64,000 bases of DNA from Xanthomonas codiaei (GTDB lineage: Bacteria; Pseudomonadota; Gammaproteobacteria; Xanthomonadales; Xanthomonadaceae). Positions 18,407-27,183 of this stretch are shown here, piece after piece. Both the position numbers and the translations under genes were made by a program. The notes under the pieces were generated by a model. That model had not been told where the DNA came from, ran no database searches, and saw only the letters and a program-made list of their open reading frames with translations. The DNA is taken from positions 142,277-206,276 of the forward strand of contig NZ_MDEC01000006.1 in assembly GCF_002939785.1 (NCBI RefSeq), written 5' to 3'. The first letter of the stretch is position 1, and every line of letters starts with the position of its first letter.

Positions 18407-18814
18407 ATGTCGACATCTCGCCGTTCCATGCCGTCCCCATCTGCCAGTCCTGTCAGGCGAGTCGCCTCCAAGGAGGAGGCGCTGTCCGGCGAGCAGGCGC
18501 GGCTGCGAATTCTCGAGGTGATCCACGCGATTCCGGCGGGCGAGGTCGCCGGATACGGGGAAGTCGCCCGGCGCGCCGGCCTGCCGGGCCGTGCGCGGTT
18601 GGTGGCGCGCGTACTCAGCGGCAACGAGGACCCGCAGTTGCCCTGGCACCGCGTATTGCGCAGCGATGGGCGGATCGCGCTGCCCGAAGGCTCGGCAGGC
18701 TATCGCGAGCAATGCCAGCGCCTGCGCGCCGAAGGCGTGCAGGTGATGCAGGGGCGGGTGCGGCGCGCCACGGCCGCGCAACGGCTGGATGCGGCCGTGT
18801 GGGGGCCTTCATAA
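18407..18814 (+). CDS. Alkyltransferase-like protein (ATL, MGMT-related)
   Basis: A 135-residue DNA-binding protein of the O6-alkylguanine-DNA alkyltransferase fold. Residues about 30-115 match the DNA-binding domain: [41 protein letters not shown] and the active-site region LPWHRVLRSDGRIA. Where true methyltransferases have PCHRV, this protein has PWHRV: the alkyl-accepting Cys is Trp. Proteins of this type (ATLs, E. coli YbaZ relatives) bind alkylated guanine without repairing it and hand it to nucleotide excision repair. ATG at 18407 is one choice; ATG at 18428 is also possible because the first 25 residues are not conserved. Rhomboid follows after 40 bases. Confidence 0.85.
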   Translation: MSTSRRSMPSPSASPVRRVASKEEALSGEQARLRILEVIHAIPAGEVAGYGEVARRAGLPGRARLVARVLSGNEDPQLPWHRVLRSDGRIALPEGSAGYREQCQRLRAEGVQVMQGRVRRATAAQRLDAAVWGPS

Positions 18815-18854
18815 GCCTGCCGCTATCATGGGCAGCCTTCCGAAGGATGCCGCC

Positions 18855-19544
18855 ATGCCTCAATTGCCGCCCGTCACCAAAGCATTGTTGATCGCCAACA
18901 TCGGCCTGTTCCTGTTGCAATGGGCTGTGGGCGACCTGGGCGCTGGCGTTCTGCCATCCGATAGCGTCCTGTCGTGGCTGATGCTGTGGCCGCTGTCCAA
19001 TGGCTTCGACGCGTTCTCGCCGGGCGCCAGCTTCATGCCCTGGCAGTTGTTGACCTACGCGTTTTTGCACGGTGGCTTCAATCATCTGTTCTTCAACATG
19101 CTGGCGCTTTTCATGTTCGGTGCGCCATTGGAGCAGACCTGGGGCCAGAAGCGCTTTCTGACCTACTACCTGGTGAGCGTGGCCGGCGCCGGTGTGTGCC
19201 AGTTGCTGATGGCGTGGTTCACCCAGAGCGGTGCGCCGGTGGTCGGCGCATCCGGTGGCGTGTTCGGTCTGCTGCTGGCCTACGGCATGCTGTTCCCCAA
19301 TCAGCGCGTGATGCTGCTATTTCCGCCGATTCCGATGAAGGCACGCACCTTCGTCATCGTGTTCGGTGCGATCGAATTGTTCCTGGGCGCAACCGGCTGG
19401 CAGCCGGGCGTGGCGCATTTCGCGCACCTGGGCGGCATGCTGTTCGGCTGGTTGATGATCCGCTACTGGCGCGGCCAGCCGCCGTTCGGTGGTGGCAAGG
19501 GCGGCCGCAAGGGGCGCAAGCCGCCGCTGCGCGTGGTGCGCTGA
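18855..19544 (+). CDS. Rhomboid family intramembrane serine protease
   Basis: A 229-residue inner-membrane protease with six expected helices. Catalytic signatures are HGGFNHLFFNMLALFMFG (helix 2, conserved His and Asn), GASGGVFGLLLAYG with the nucleophilic Ser (helix 4), and VAHFAHLGGMLFGWLMI with the catalytic His (helix 6). The tail is short, glycine- and lysine-rich (GGGKGGRKGRKPP), likely cytoplasmic. ATG at 18855 gives a typical N-terminus (MPQLPPVTKALLIANIGLFL). A second rhomboid gene with a different architecture lies at 42018. Substrates cannot be predicted. Confidence 0.92.
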   Translation: MPQLPPVTKALLIANIGLFLLQWAVGDLGAGVLPSDSVLSWLMLWPLSNGFDAFSPGASFMPWQLLTYAFLHGGFNHLFFNMLALFMFGAPLEQTWGQKRFLTYYLVSVAGAGVCQLLMAWFTQSGAPVVGASGGVFGLLLAYGMLFPNQRVMLLFPPIPMKARTFVIVFGAIELFLGATGWQPGVAHFAHLGGMLFGWLMIRYWRGQPPFGGGKGGRKGRKPPLRVVR

Positions 19545-19579
19545 GCGAAGCGGCACGCTGCCGGAATCCACATAACCCC

Positions 19580-19646
19580 GTAGGAGCGGCCCAGGCCGCG
19601 ATGGGGCTCTACCGGTGGTGCCTGTCGCGGCCGGGGCCGCTCCTAC
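19580..19646. repeat. GTAG-type REP palindrome
   Basis: GTAGGAGCGGCC at the left pairs with GGCCGCTCCTAC at the right, enclosing GGCCGCGATGGGGCTC. It forms a long hairpin. This GTAGGAGCG...CGCTCCTAC form is a common dispersed repeat of xanthomonads. Confidence 0.85.
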
Positions 19647-19712
19647 AAGATGGCTTACTGGATTACGCGCGCGGTTGAGAGTGCGCAGTTGGCGCGTGAT
19701 CCGCATAACCCC

Positions 19713-19779
19713 GCAGGAGCGGCCCAGGCCGCGATGGGGCTTTATCGATAGTGCCGGTCGCGGCCCGGGCCGCTCCTAC
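19713..19779. repeat. GTAG-type REP palindrome, second copy
   Basis: Begins GCAGGAGCGGCCCAGGCC and ends GGCCGCTCCTAC. The first about 40 bases, including the upstream CATAACCCCG, are almost identical to the copy at 19580, in the same orientation and offset by 133 bases, so the pair looks like a local duplication. Confidence 0.85.
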
Positions 19780-19802
19780 GGAATTTCGCCGGCGGTGGAC
19801 AC

Positions 19803-19831
19803 AAAAAAAGAGCGCGGATTCCGCGCTCTTT
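19803..19831 (-). terminator. Rho-independent terminator of the M13 paralogue
   Basis: Perfect stem AAAGAGCGCGG / CCGCGCTCTTT with a three-base loop. On the reverse strand it ends in a run of seven T, 23 bases after the peptidase stop. Confidence 0.9.
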
Positions 19832-19853
19832 CTGTTGCCACCTGCGAGATGGA

Positions 19854-21866
19854 TCAGCGCCAGATCTTGATCTGGTCCGCATCCACGCGCTGCATCGGCT
19901 GACCGGCCTTGCAACTGAAGGCCGCACCGAACTCCGGCAGGTTGGACAGCGGGCCGTTGGTGCGCCACTGGCCGGGTGCGCGGATATCGGCGCTGGCGCG
20001 CTGCACCGCTTCATTCGGCGACAGCTGCTGCGCCCACAGGCCGGCCCAGGCGGTGAAGAATGCCTGCTTGTCGGCCTCGGTGGCCGCCGGCTGCGCCTTG
20101 CTGAAGGCCTGCCAGGCCAGTTCGACGCCGGCCAGGTCGGCTAGGTTCTCTTCGGCCGTCTGGGCGCCATTGACCTTGGCATTGGGCACGCCCGGGTACG
20201 GGTAGGCAGCGAACTGGTTGGCCACCTTGCCGGTCAGCTGGGTCCACAGCGCCTTCTCGGCCGGGGTCCACCAGTTGCGCAGTTCGCCCTTGGCATCGAC
20301 CAGCGCGCCCTTGGCATCGATGGCACGGGTGAGTTCGTGCGCCACCAGCGCGCCGTAGGCGCCGTATTGCGCGGCCGGCGTGCTGCCGGCGCCCAGCACC
20401 GGGGCCTGCAGGACCGCGGCGGTGACGATCAGCCGGTTCTGCGCGATGTCGTAGGCCACGGCGGGCTGCTGCGGCAGGACGTCCCAGCGCCGGTCGGCAT
20501 TGCCCTTGCCGATGCGCTTCATTTCCTCGCGATGACGCCAGGTCGAGGCGATCAGCATGTTGCCGCCGAAGCTGCCGCGGCCCATCGGCTGCACGGTGTA
20601 GTCCAGATCGCGGCGCGGCGCGCCGACTTCGATCTTGGTCGCGGCCAGCTTGGCCTTGGCTTCGGCAACCGCCTGGCCGTTGCCCCAGCCGGTGCGGTCC
20701 AGCGCGGCCAGCTGCGCATCGCGCACCTGGTCGGCGATGGCCTCGGCCTGGCGGCGGGTGTCGCTGCTCAGGTAACGCGCCACGTACTCGCGGCCGAGCA
20801 TCGGGCCGGCGGCCACGTTGATCGCGTCCAGCACCTGCTGCCAGCGTTGCGGCGGCACCGCGTCGCCACGCAGCAGACGGCCGCGGAACTGGTATTCGGC
20901 ATCGTGGAAGCTCTTGGACAGGTACGGCGCCATGGCATCGCCCACGCGCCAGCGCAGGTAGGCCTTCCACTGTTCCGGCTTGATGCTGACGATCATGCTG
21001 TCCAGCTGCTTGAACATGGCCGGGTCGGCCATGGACACCAGGTCGTCCTTGACGCCCTGCGCTTCCAGGAAGTCGGCCAGGCGCAGGTTTTTGTACTGCT
21101 TGGTCAGCTCCTTGGTGGCGATCGGGGCGTAGTTGTTGAACGGGTTGTTGATGCCCTGTAGCGACTGCGCGCTACGTGCCAGTGCGGTTTCGATCTGCAG
21201 CACCGAGGCGGCGTCGGCGTCGAGCTTGTCGGCGGCGGTGCCGGTGAGCGCCAGGATCTGCTTGACGTAGGCGCGGTAGCGGCCCATCAGCGCCTGGGTG
21301 TCGGCATCGGTGCGGGTGTAGAAGGCCGGGTCGGGCAGGCCCATGCCGCCCTGCATGAAGTAGCCGATATGACGGTCCAGCGCCTTGAGGTCCACATCCG
21401 GGCCGAAGTTGAAGCCGACCGGGATGCCCACCTGGTGCAATGCAGCGATCGAGGCAGGCACGTCCTTGGCCTTCTTGATCGCGTCGATGCGCGAGAGCAG
21501 GGGGGCGATCGGATTGGAGCCGTCCTTTTCGACGCCTGCTTCGTCCAGGCCGCTGGCCCAGAAATCGCCCAGCAGCTTCTGCACATTGCCCTGCGGTGTT
21601 TTCATCGCGGCGTCCAGCAACTCGCGTTGCTGCTGCAGCGCACGGTCGGACAGCTGGCCCAGTGCGGTCACCGCACCGGTCTGCGGCACCGGGTTGGCCT
21701 TCAGCCAGCTGGCATTGGCGTAGTCGTAGAAGTTGGTGCAGGCGGCGGACACGGCCGGCGCCTTGGGCGCGGCCTTCTTCTTGCGAGCGGCGTCGGCGTC
21801 GGGGGCGGACAGCAGCGCGATCAGGCTGAAGCCAAGAGCGAGGGCAAGCGGGCGAATGGTGGGCAT
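19854..21866 (-). CDS. M13-family peptidase homologue with degenerate zinc site
   Basis: A 670-residue periplasmic protein of the neprilysin/PepO (M13) family, with a signal peptide (MPTIRPLALALGFSLIALLS then APDADA). The N-terminal M13 domain begins FYDYANASWLKANPVP. In the catalytic region the family HExxH has become HELTR (residues 510-514), so the second zinc His is Arg; the substrate-binding NAYY motif, intact in both neighbours, is replaced by NRLIVTAAVLQAP. The third-ligand motif ENLAD (Glu573) remains. The family end (CxxW at the C-terminus) reads IKIWR, one residue longer. This suggests loss of proteolysis with retention of the fold, perhaps for binding or regulation. It is the 3'-most of three tandem reverse-strand paralogues. 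Confidence 0.9.
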   Translation of the reverse strand: MPTIRPLALALGFSLIALLSAPDADAARKKKAAPKAPAVSAACTNFYDYANASWLKANPVPQTGAVTALGQLSDRALQQQRELLDAAMKTPQGNVQKLLGDFWASGLDEAGVEKDGSNPIAPLLSRIDAIKKAKDVPASIAALHQVGIPVGFNFGPDVDLKALDRHIGYFMQGGMGLPDPAFYTRTDADTQALMGRYRAYVKQILALTGTAADKLDADAASVLQIETALARSAQSLQGINNPFNNYAPIATKELTKQYKNLRLADFLEAQGVKDDLVSMADPAMFKQLDSMIVSIKPEQWKAYLRWRVGDAMAPYLSKSFHDAEYQFRGRLLRGDAVPPQRWQQVLDAINVAAGPMLGREYVARYLSSDTRRQAEAIADQVRDAQLAALDRTGWGNGQAVAEAKAKLAATKIEVGAPRRDLDYTVQPMGRGSFGGNMLIASTWRHREEMKRIGKGNADRRWDVLPQQPAVAYDIAQNRLIVTAAVLQAPVLGAGSTPAAQYGAYGALVAHELTRAIDAKGALVDAKGELRNWWTPAEKALWTQLTGKVANQFAAYPYPGVPNAKVNGAQTAEENLADLAGVELAWQAFSKAQPAATEADKQAFFTAWAGLWAQQLSPNEAVQRASADIRAPGQWRTNGPLSNLPEFGAAFSCKAGQPMQRVDADQIKIWR

Positions 21867-22036
21867 CGAGAAGAAGGGTGGCCAGAGTAAAGTCGGCGGA
21901 GTTTAGCAAGGCCGGAGGCTGCGCAGGCAGGCCGCAACGCCGGCTCGTCCGTGTCGCGCGCCGTCGGCATGAACGCGACAGGCCCGCGGATGCGGGCCTG
22001 TGCGTACAGCGCGTTGGTGGAAGCGCTTGCAGCCGC

Positions 22037-24136
22037 TTACCAGATCACCACGCGGTCCTTGTCCGGCCGCACCATCGCATCGCCTGCCTTGCAGGAGAAT
22101 GCCTGGGCGAACTGCGGCATGTTGGAGGGCGAGGCATTGGCACGCAGGTGATCGGGCGCATGCGGGTCGCTGGCCAGGTAGACCAGTTGCTGCTGCTTGC
22201 GCACCTGCCCGCGCCAGCTCAATGCGAAGCTCAGGAAAAAGCGTTGATCCGGGGTGTAGCCGTCGATGGTGACGGCCCGCTCCGGATGCGCACGCAATGC
22301 GCTCTGCAGGGCGTCGTAGGCGACATTGATGCCGCCCAGGTCTGCGATGTTTTCGCCCAGGGTGAGCTTGCCATTGACGTGCAGGTCGGGGCGGTCGGGC
22401 AGTGGGGTATAGGCATCGAACTGTTTGACCAGTGCTTCGGCCCGCTGCTCGAAGGCCTTGCGATCCTGCGGCGTCCACCAGTTGACGTTGTTGCCTGCGC
22501 CATCGAACTGGCTGCCCTGATCGTCGAAGCCATGCGTGGCTTCATGCCCGATGACGGCTCCGATGCTGCCGTAGTTCAGCGCATCGTCGGCCTTGGCGTC
22601 GAAGAACGGCGGTTGCAGGATGCCTGCCGGAAAGTTGATGGAGTTGGTGCTGGGGTCGTAATAGGCGTTGACGGTCTGTGGCGTCATCATCCAACGCGTG
22701 CGGTCGGTGGGCTTGCCGATCTGAGCGATGTCGTAGCGATAGTTGAACTTGGACGCCGCCTGCAGATTGCGGTAGTACGCGCCGGGAACGATCTCCAGCC
22801 CGGACCAGTCGCGCCAGGTGTCGGGGTAGCCGATCTTGGGAAGGAAGGTTTCCCACTTGGCGAGCGCCTTGGCCCTGGTTTGCGCGCTCATCCAATCGAC
22901 ATTCTCGATACGCGCCTTGAGCGCAGCGCGGATGTTGTCGACCAGTTCGCCGGCGCGCTGTTTGGCCGCGGGCGTAAAGACCTTGGCCACGTAGAGCTGG
23001 CCCAGGCCTTCGCCCATGCTGGTGTTGACGCTACGCAGCACACGCTTCCAGCGTGGCTGTTGTTCCGGTTGGCCGGACAAGGTCTTGCCGTAGAACGCGA
23101 AGTTGTTGTCGACGAAGACCTTGCTGAGCTGTTTGGATGCGTCGTCGATGGTATGAAAGCGCAGATAGGCCTGCCATTGCGCGATCGGTGCGCTGGCGAG
23201 CTGGCGGTCGAATTCTGCGAAGAAGCGCGGCTGCGATAGCGAGAAGCCGGAACCTGCGTCCACGCCCTGAGCGGCGAAGAATCGCGTCCAGGAAAAGTGC
23301 GGCGTCAGCTTGTCCGCCTCGGCCAGGCTGACGAAGTGGTACTGATTCTGTGGCTTGCGTGCATCGACCCGGCTCAACGATGCGGCCGCCAGACGCGTTT
23401 CCAGCGCCAGCACATCGTTGGCTTGCGCCAGCGCTGCGTCCTTGGCGCTGCCGGTGAGTTCGAACGACTTGGCGATGTAGTCCAGATACGCCGCACGGAT
23501 GGGCGCGTACTCGGCGGCGCTGTAGTACTCCTTGGTCGGCAATCCCAGGCCGGCCTCGGTGGCGAAGGCGATCTGCATGTCCGCCTTGCGGAAGTCTGCG
23601 CCGGCGCCGAAGTTGAAGACCTGCCCGTCGCCTTCGACGTAGCGGCTGGTGATGTACTCGGCCACCTGCTGGCCGGAGCTCAGTGCGGCGATGGCCTGCA
23701 GTTGCGGCCGGATCGGCTGATCCCCCGCGGCCTCGATTGCGGCTTCGTCCATGCCCGCCGCGTACAGCATGCCGATCTTGCTGGCTACCGGATCGGTGTG
23801 TGCGCCGGCCTGTTTGGCTGCGTTCTCGACAAGCTCGCGCTGCGTGAGCAGGCTTTGTTCCACCAGCACGTCGCTGACGCCCCAGCTGACGCGATCTGCC
23901 GGAATAGGATTGGCCTTGCGCCATTTTTCGTTGACGAAGTCATCCAGGTCCTGGCACGCGCTGGTGGACGCATCCAGCGCGCTGACGTCCAGCGTCGGCA
24001 CCGCCGCCGCCTGCGCGTGCGGCGCTGCGGCCGGCGTGGTTGCTTGCTTGGGGGCGTGGCTCTCATTGGCGGGCTTGCAGCCGGCCAGAGCGACCAGCAG
24101 GGCCAGGGCGAGGGTGGAGGTCTTGAGCGGCGGCAT
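22037..24136 (-). CDS. PepO-like M13 metallopeptidase, lipoprotein
   Basis: A 699-residue zinc endopeptidase. The N-terminus MPPLKTSTLALALLVALAGC is a lipoprotein signal (lipobox LAGC). Family motifs are intact: FVNEKWRKANPIP at the start of the M13 domain, substrate-binding NAYYDPSTNSINFPAGILQ, zinc motif VIGHEATHGFDDQGSQFD, GENIADLGG with the third ligand, and the C-terminal VVIW. ATG at 24136-24134 puts the signal peptide at the start; the 15-residue upstream extension is rejected. The gene lies 170 bases upstream of the degenerate paralogue and about 430 bases downstream of the third. Bacterial M13 enzymes cleave oligopeptides; targets in this organism are unknown. Confidence 0.94.
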   Translation of the reverse strand: MPPLKTSTLALALLVALAGCKPANESHAPKQATTPAAAPHAQAAAVPTLDVSALDASTSACQDLDDFVNEKWRKANPIPADRVSWGVSDVLVEQSLLTQRELVENAAKQAGAHTDPVASKIGMLYAAGMDEAAIEAAGDQPIRPQLQAIAALSSGQQVAEYITSRYVEGDGQVFNFGAGADFRKADMQIAFATEAGLGLPTKEYYSAAEYAPIRAAYLDYIAKSFELTGSAKDAALAQANDVLALETRLAAASLSRVDARKPQNQYHFVSLAEADKLTPHFSWTRFFAAQGVDAGSGFSLSQPRFFAEFDRQLASAPIAQWQAYLRFHTIDDASKQLSKVFVDNNFAFYGKTLSGQPEQQPRWKRVLRSVNTSMGEGLGQLYVAKVFTPAAKQRAGELVDNIRAALKARIENVDWMSAQTRAKALAKWETFLPKIGYPDTWRDWSGLEIVPGAYYRNLQAASKFNYRYDIAQIGKPTDRTRWMMTPQTVNAYYDPSTNSINFPAGILQPPFFDAKADDALNYGSIGAVIGHEATHGFDDQGSQFDGAGNNVNWWTPQDRKAFEQRAEALVKQFDAYTPLPDRPDLHVNGKLTLGENIADLGGINVAYDALQSALRAHPERAVTIDGYTPDQRFFLSFALSWRGQVRKQQQLVYLASDPHAPDHLRANASPSNMPQFAQAFSCKAGDAMVRPDKDRVVIW

Positions 24137-24342
24137 GCGGATCGCTTCGATGAAAGAGCCAGGAGCATAAGCGTGCGCCACCGTGGCGGGGCGCGGGTTG
24201 AGATTTATTGAGACTTATCGGTCGCTGCGCGGCGACCTGCGTGGCGTGATCGGCACTGTTGAGGCTTTGGACGCCACCGACGTGTTTCATGGGTACGGCG
24301 CTACAGGCGCGCAGGAGCTACCGGGCGTGGCGCACGGCACCT

Positions 24343-24484
24343 AGAGCCGCTAGCAAAACGACTGCGCGGCCGCCAGGCGGGCGCGGTCGGTGCTCGGTGC
24401 GGCATGTACCACTCGTATATTGCGGTTCCTCCGCGCCGTCCGTACCCAGCTGACGAGCGCTCGCTACGTTTTGTTAGCCGCCCT
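24343..24484 (-). repeat. Long-hairpin dispersed repeat, copy B
   Basis: Reverse-oriented, well-preserved copy. It begins AGAGCCGCTAGCAAAACGAC and ends CGCTACGTTTTGTTAGCCGCCCT, matching the two ends of copy C on the other strand. It lies between two M13 peptidase genes. Confidence 0.85.
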
Positions 24485-24571
24485 CAGGCTGGTCGGCGAC
24501 CAAGCCGATGTCTGATCGCTGGCGCTTTGTACGGCCACAGCCGCCGGCACTTGCGCCGACCCGCGCATCGC

Positions 24572-24601
24572 AAAAAAAAGCGGCGCTCCTTCGAGCGCCG
24601 C
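24572..24601 (-). terminator. Rho-independent terminator of the third M13 gene
   Basis: Stem GCGGCGCTC / GAGCGCCGC with loop CTTC; on the reverse strand it is followed by eight T. It lies 23 bases after the stop codon. Confidence 0.92.
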
Positions 24602-24623
24602 CCGTCACTGCATCACGTGGCAA

Positions 24624-26747
24624 TTACCAGATCACCACCTGCTTGTCGCCCTGACGCACCATCGCATCGCCCGGCTTGCACGAGAATGCGGCGGCGAAGG
24701 CCGGCATGTTCGACGGCGCACCGATGGCGCGGAAATTGGCCGGCGCATGCGGGTCGGTCTTCAGGCGCACCACCAGTTCTTCCGGAGTGAAGTTGCGGCG
24801 CCACACCGTGGCCCAGTTGAGGAAGAAGCGCTGGTCGCGGGTGATGCCGTCGGTCTTGGGATCGTCCTTGCCGGCGGTGGCGGTCTTCATCGCGTCATAG
24901 GCAGTGTTGAGGCCGCCCAGGTCGGCGATGTTCTCGCCCAGGGTCAGGTCGCCCTTGACCTTGTCGCCGGCCGGCGTGCGGTAGCTGTCGAACTGCGCCA
25001 CCAGCTTGCCGGTGCGGGCCTTGAACGCGTCCAGGTCCTTCTGCGTCCACCAGCCCGGATCCGGGATGAAGTTGCCATCGGCACCGAAGCGGCTGCCCTG
25101 GTCGTCGTAGCCATGGGTCATCTCATGGCCGATCACCGCGCCGATCCCGCCGTAGTTCATTTCCTCCGGCGCGTCCGGGTCGAAGAACGGCGGCTGCAGG
25201 ATGGCGGCCGGGAACACGATCTCGTTCTGCAGCGGGCTGTAGTAGGCGTTGACCGTCTGCGGGCTCATGCCCCATTCGGTCCTGTCCACCGGCTTGCCGA
25301 TCTTGGACAGGTTCCACTTGTAGTTGAATTCCTGCGCCGCCAGCACGTTGCCCAGGTAGCTGTCGCGGCCGGTGCTCAGGCCGTTCCAGTCGCGCCATTT
25401 TTCCGGGTAGCCGATCTTGGGCGTGAAGCTCTCCCATTTGGCGATCGCCTTGGCCTTGGTCTCCGGGCTCATCCAGTCCAGCTTTTCGATGCGGGCCTTG
25501 AGCGCAGTGCGCAGGTTGGTGACCAGGGTTTCCATCTTGGCCTTGGAATCGGCCGGGAAGGCCACCTTGACGTACATCTGGCCCAGCGTCTCGCCGGCCT
25601 GATTGTTGATGGTGGCCAGCACGCGCTTCCAGCGCGGCTTGATTTCCTTCTGGCCGCGCATGGTCTTGTTGTAGAACGCGAAGTTCTCGTCCACGAACGG
25701 CTGGCTCAGGAACGGCGAGGCGCCATCGACGGTGTGGAAGCGCAGGTACGCGCGCCAGATCGCCGGGTCGGTGTCGGCGATCATCTTGCTCACTTCCTGA
25801 TGGAAGGCCGGGATCGCCAACGAGAACATCTCCGGCGTGGCCACGCCCTGCGATTTGAAGAACTCGGTCCACGACCAGTTCGGGGTCAGCTTGTCGGCTT
25901 CGGCCGGGGTGACCGGGTTGTAGGCCAGCTTGGCGTCGCGCGACATTTCGGTGCTGGTCTTGGAGACCTTGGCCAGGCGGGTCTCGAAGGCCACGACCTG
26001 CTTGGCCTGGGTGGCGGCATCGGCCGCGGCCACGCCGGACAGCTCCAGCACCTTGGCGATATGCGCCTGATAGGCCTCCAGCTTGGCCTTGTTGCCGGCG
26101 CTGGTGTAGTACTCCGGATCCGGCAGGCCCAGCCCGCCCTGCATGGCGTAGGCGATGTTTTGGCTGGACTTGTTGAAGTCCGCCTCGGCGCCGAAGCCGA
26201 ACAGTTCGTTGTTGCCCTTGGCGGCGCTGCTGCGCAGGTAGTCGACCAGCTTGGCCTGGTCGCTGATGGCGTCGATGGCGGCCAGTTCCGGCTTCAGCGG
26301 CTCGATGCCCTGCGCATTGATCTTGGCTTCGTCCATGCCGGTGGACCACAGGTCGCCGACGATCTTTTCCACGCCGGTGGCGCCGGTATCGGCAGCGGCC
26401 TGTTCGGCCAGCTGTTGCTGGATCGCATTGGAGCGCTCGTCGAGCATTTCGAATGCGCCCCAGCTGGTGCGGTCGCCCGGCACCGGGTTGGCGGCCAGGA
26501 ACTTGGCATTCGCGTAGGCATTGAGGTCGGTACAGGCATTGCCGTTGGGGTCCAGATCGGCCGCGCTGAAGCGGTTCACCGCCGGCAGCTTGCTCTGGTC
26601 CAGGGTCAGGGTCTTGGGGGCCGCCGGGGTGGTGGCCGCAGCGTCGCCCGCGGGGGCCGCAGGCGCGGTGTCTTCAGGCTTCTTGCAGCCGCTCAGCGCG
26701 GCGGCCACGGCCAGGGTCAGCGTCAGTAGATGAGGTGTTCGAATCAC
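24624..26747 (-). CDS. PepO-like M13 metallopeptidase, lipoprotein
   Basis: A 707-residue zinc endopeptidase, paralogue of the gene at 22037. The signal peptide MIRTPHLLTLTLAVAAALSGC ends in lipobox LSGC, followed by an alanine/proline-rich linker. Motifs: LNAYANAKFLAANPVPGDRT, NAYYSPLQNEIVFPAAILQ, VIGHEMTHGYDDQGSRF, LGENIADLGG and a C-terminal VVIW. All catalytic residues are present. The start is GTG at 26747-26745 with GGAG six bases upstream; the longer frame to 26834 is not supported. It has its own terminator, so the three paralogues are separately transcribed, consistent with tandem duplication and divergence. Confidence 0.94.
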   Translation of the reverse strand: MIRTPHLLTLTLAVAAALSGCKKPEDTAPAAPAGDAAATTPAAPKTLTLDQSKLPAVNRFSAADLDPNGNACTDLNAYANAKFLAANPVPGDRTSWGAFEMLDERSNAIQQQLAEQAAADTGATGVEKIVGDLWSTGMDEAKINAQGIEPLKPELAAIDAISDQAKLVDYLRSSAAKGNNELFGFGAEADFNKSSQNIAYAMQGGLGLPDPEYYTSAGNKAKLEAYQAHIAKVLELSGVAAADAATQAKQVVAFETRLAKVSKTSTEMSRDAKLAYNPVTPAEADKLTPNWSWTEFFKSQGVATPEMFSLAIPAFHQEVSKMIADTDPAIWRAYLRFHTVDGASPFLSQPFVDENFAFYNKTMRGQKEIKPRWKRVLATINNQAGETLGQMYVKVAFPADSKAKMETLVTNLRTALKARIEKLDWMSPETKAKAIAKWESFTPKIGYPEKWRDWNGLSTGRDSYLGNVLAAQEFNYKWNLSKIGKPVDRTEWGMSPQTVNAYYSPLQNEIVFPAAILQPPFFDPDAPEEMNYGGIGAVIGHEMTHGYDDQGSRFGADGNFIPDPGWWTQKDLDAFKARTGKLVAQFDSYRTPAGDKVKGDLTLGENIADLGGLNTAYDAMKTATAGKDDPKTDGITRDQRFFLNWATVWRRNFTPEELVVRLKTDPHAPANFRAIGAPSNMPAFAAAFSCKPGDAMVRQGDKQVVIW

Positions 26748-27183
26748 AAAGGCTCCGGGAGCAGCAGTCGATTGGGAGGCTCCGTCACCACAGAGCCGTG
26801 CCGGCACTCTACCGTTCTGTACGATTCGGCGCATGGGTGTCGAAGGTCATGGATGCCGCGTGCAGAAGCCATCTCTGCGAGGGTGACGATCCCGGCGCAG
26901 ACCCATGCAGCATTGGCCACGTTCCGCCCGAACGGGCAGGCAGCAGCGGGCGCGAGGCACTGACGTTGCCTGGCGCCGAGCCGCTCATCGTGGATCGGCC
27001 ATCGCAGCGGTTGCGGCTCGCCGAGCCTGGCCGGGTTGGTCGCTGGCCCTGCGACGCGTCAGCCCGGGCAGGTCTGGTAGACCCGGCGCCGACACATGGC
27101 GCTGCCAGCGCCAACGGGGGCGCTGCGCATCGCCTGCCGCGGCGGCGTGTGCTCGCAGCGCCCGGGCCGCGGTGGGCAGTCTT
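26748..27183. other. Intergenic region between M13 gene and repeat copy C
   Basis: The 436 bases upstream of the M13 gene contain no recognisable gene. The first 100 bases should hold its promoter. The rest is GC-rich and ends at the dispersed hairpin element. Confidence 0.45.

Noticed and set aside
24747..26729. A 660-residue plus-strand reading frame
   Set aside because: It lies antisense to the M13 peptidase gene, with no family resemblance; in GC-rich DNA such frames arise opposite real genes.
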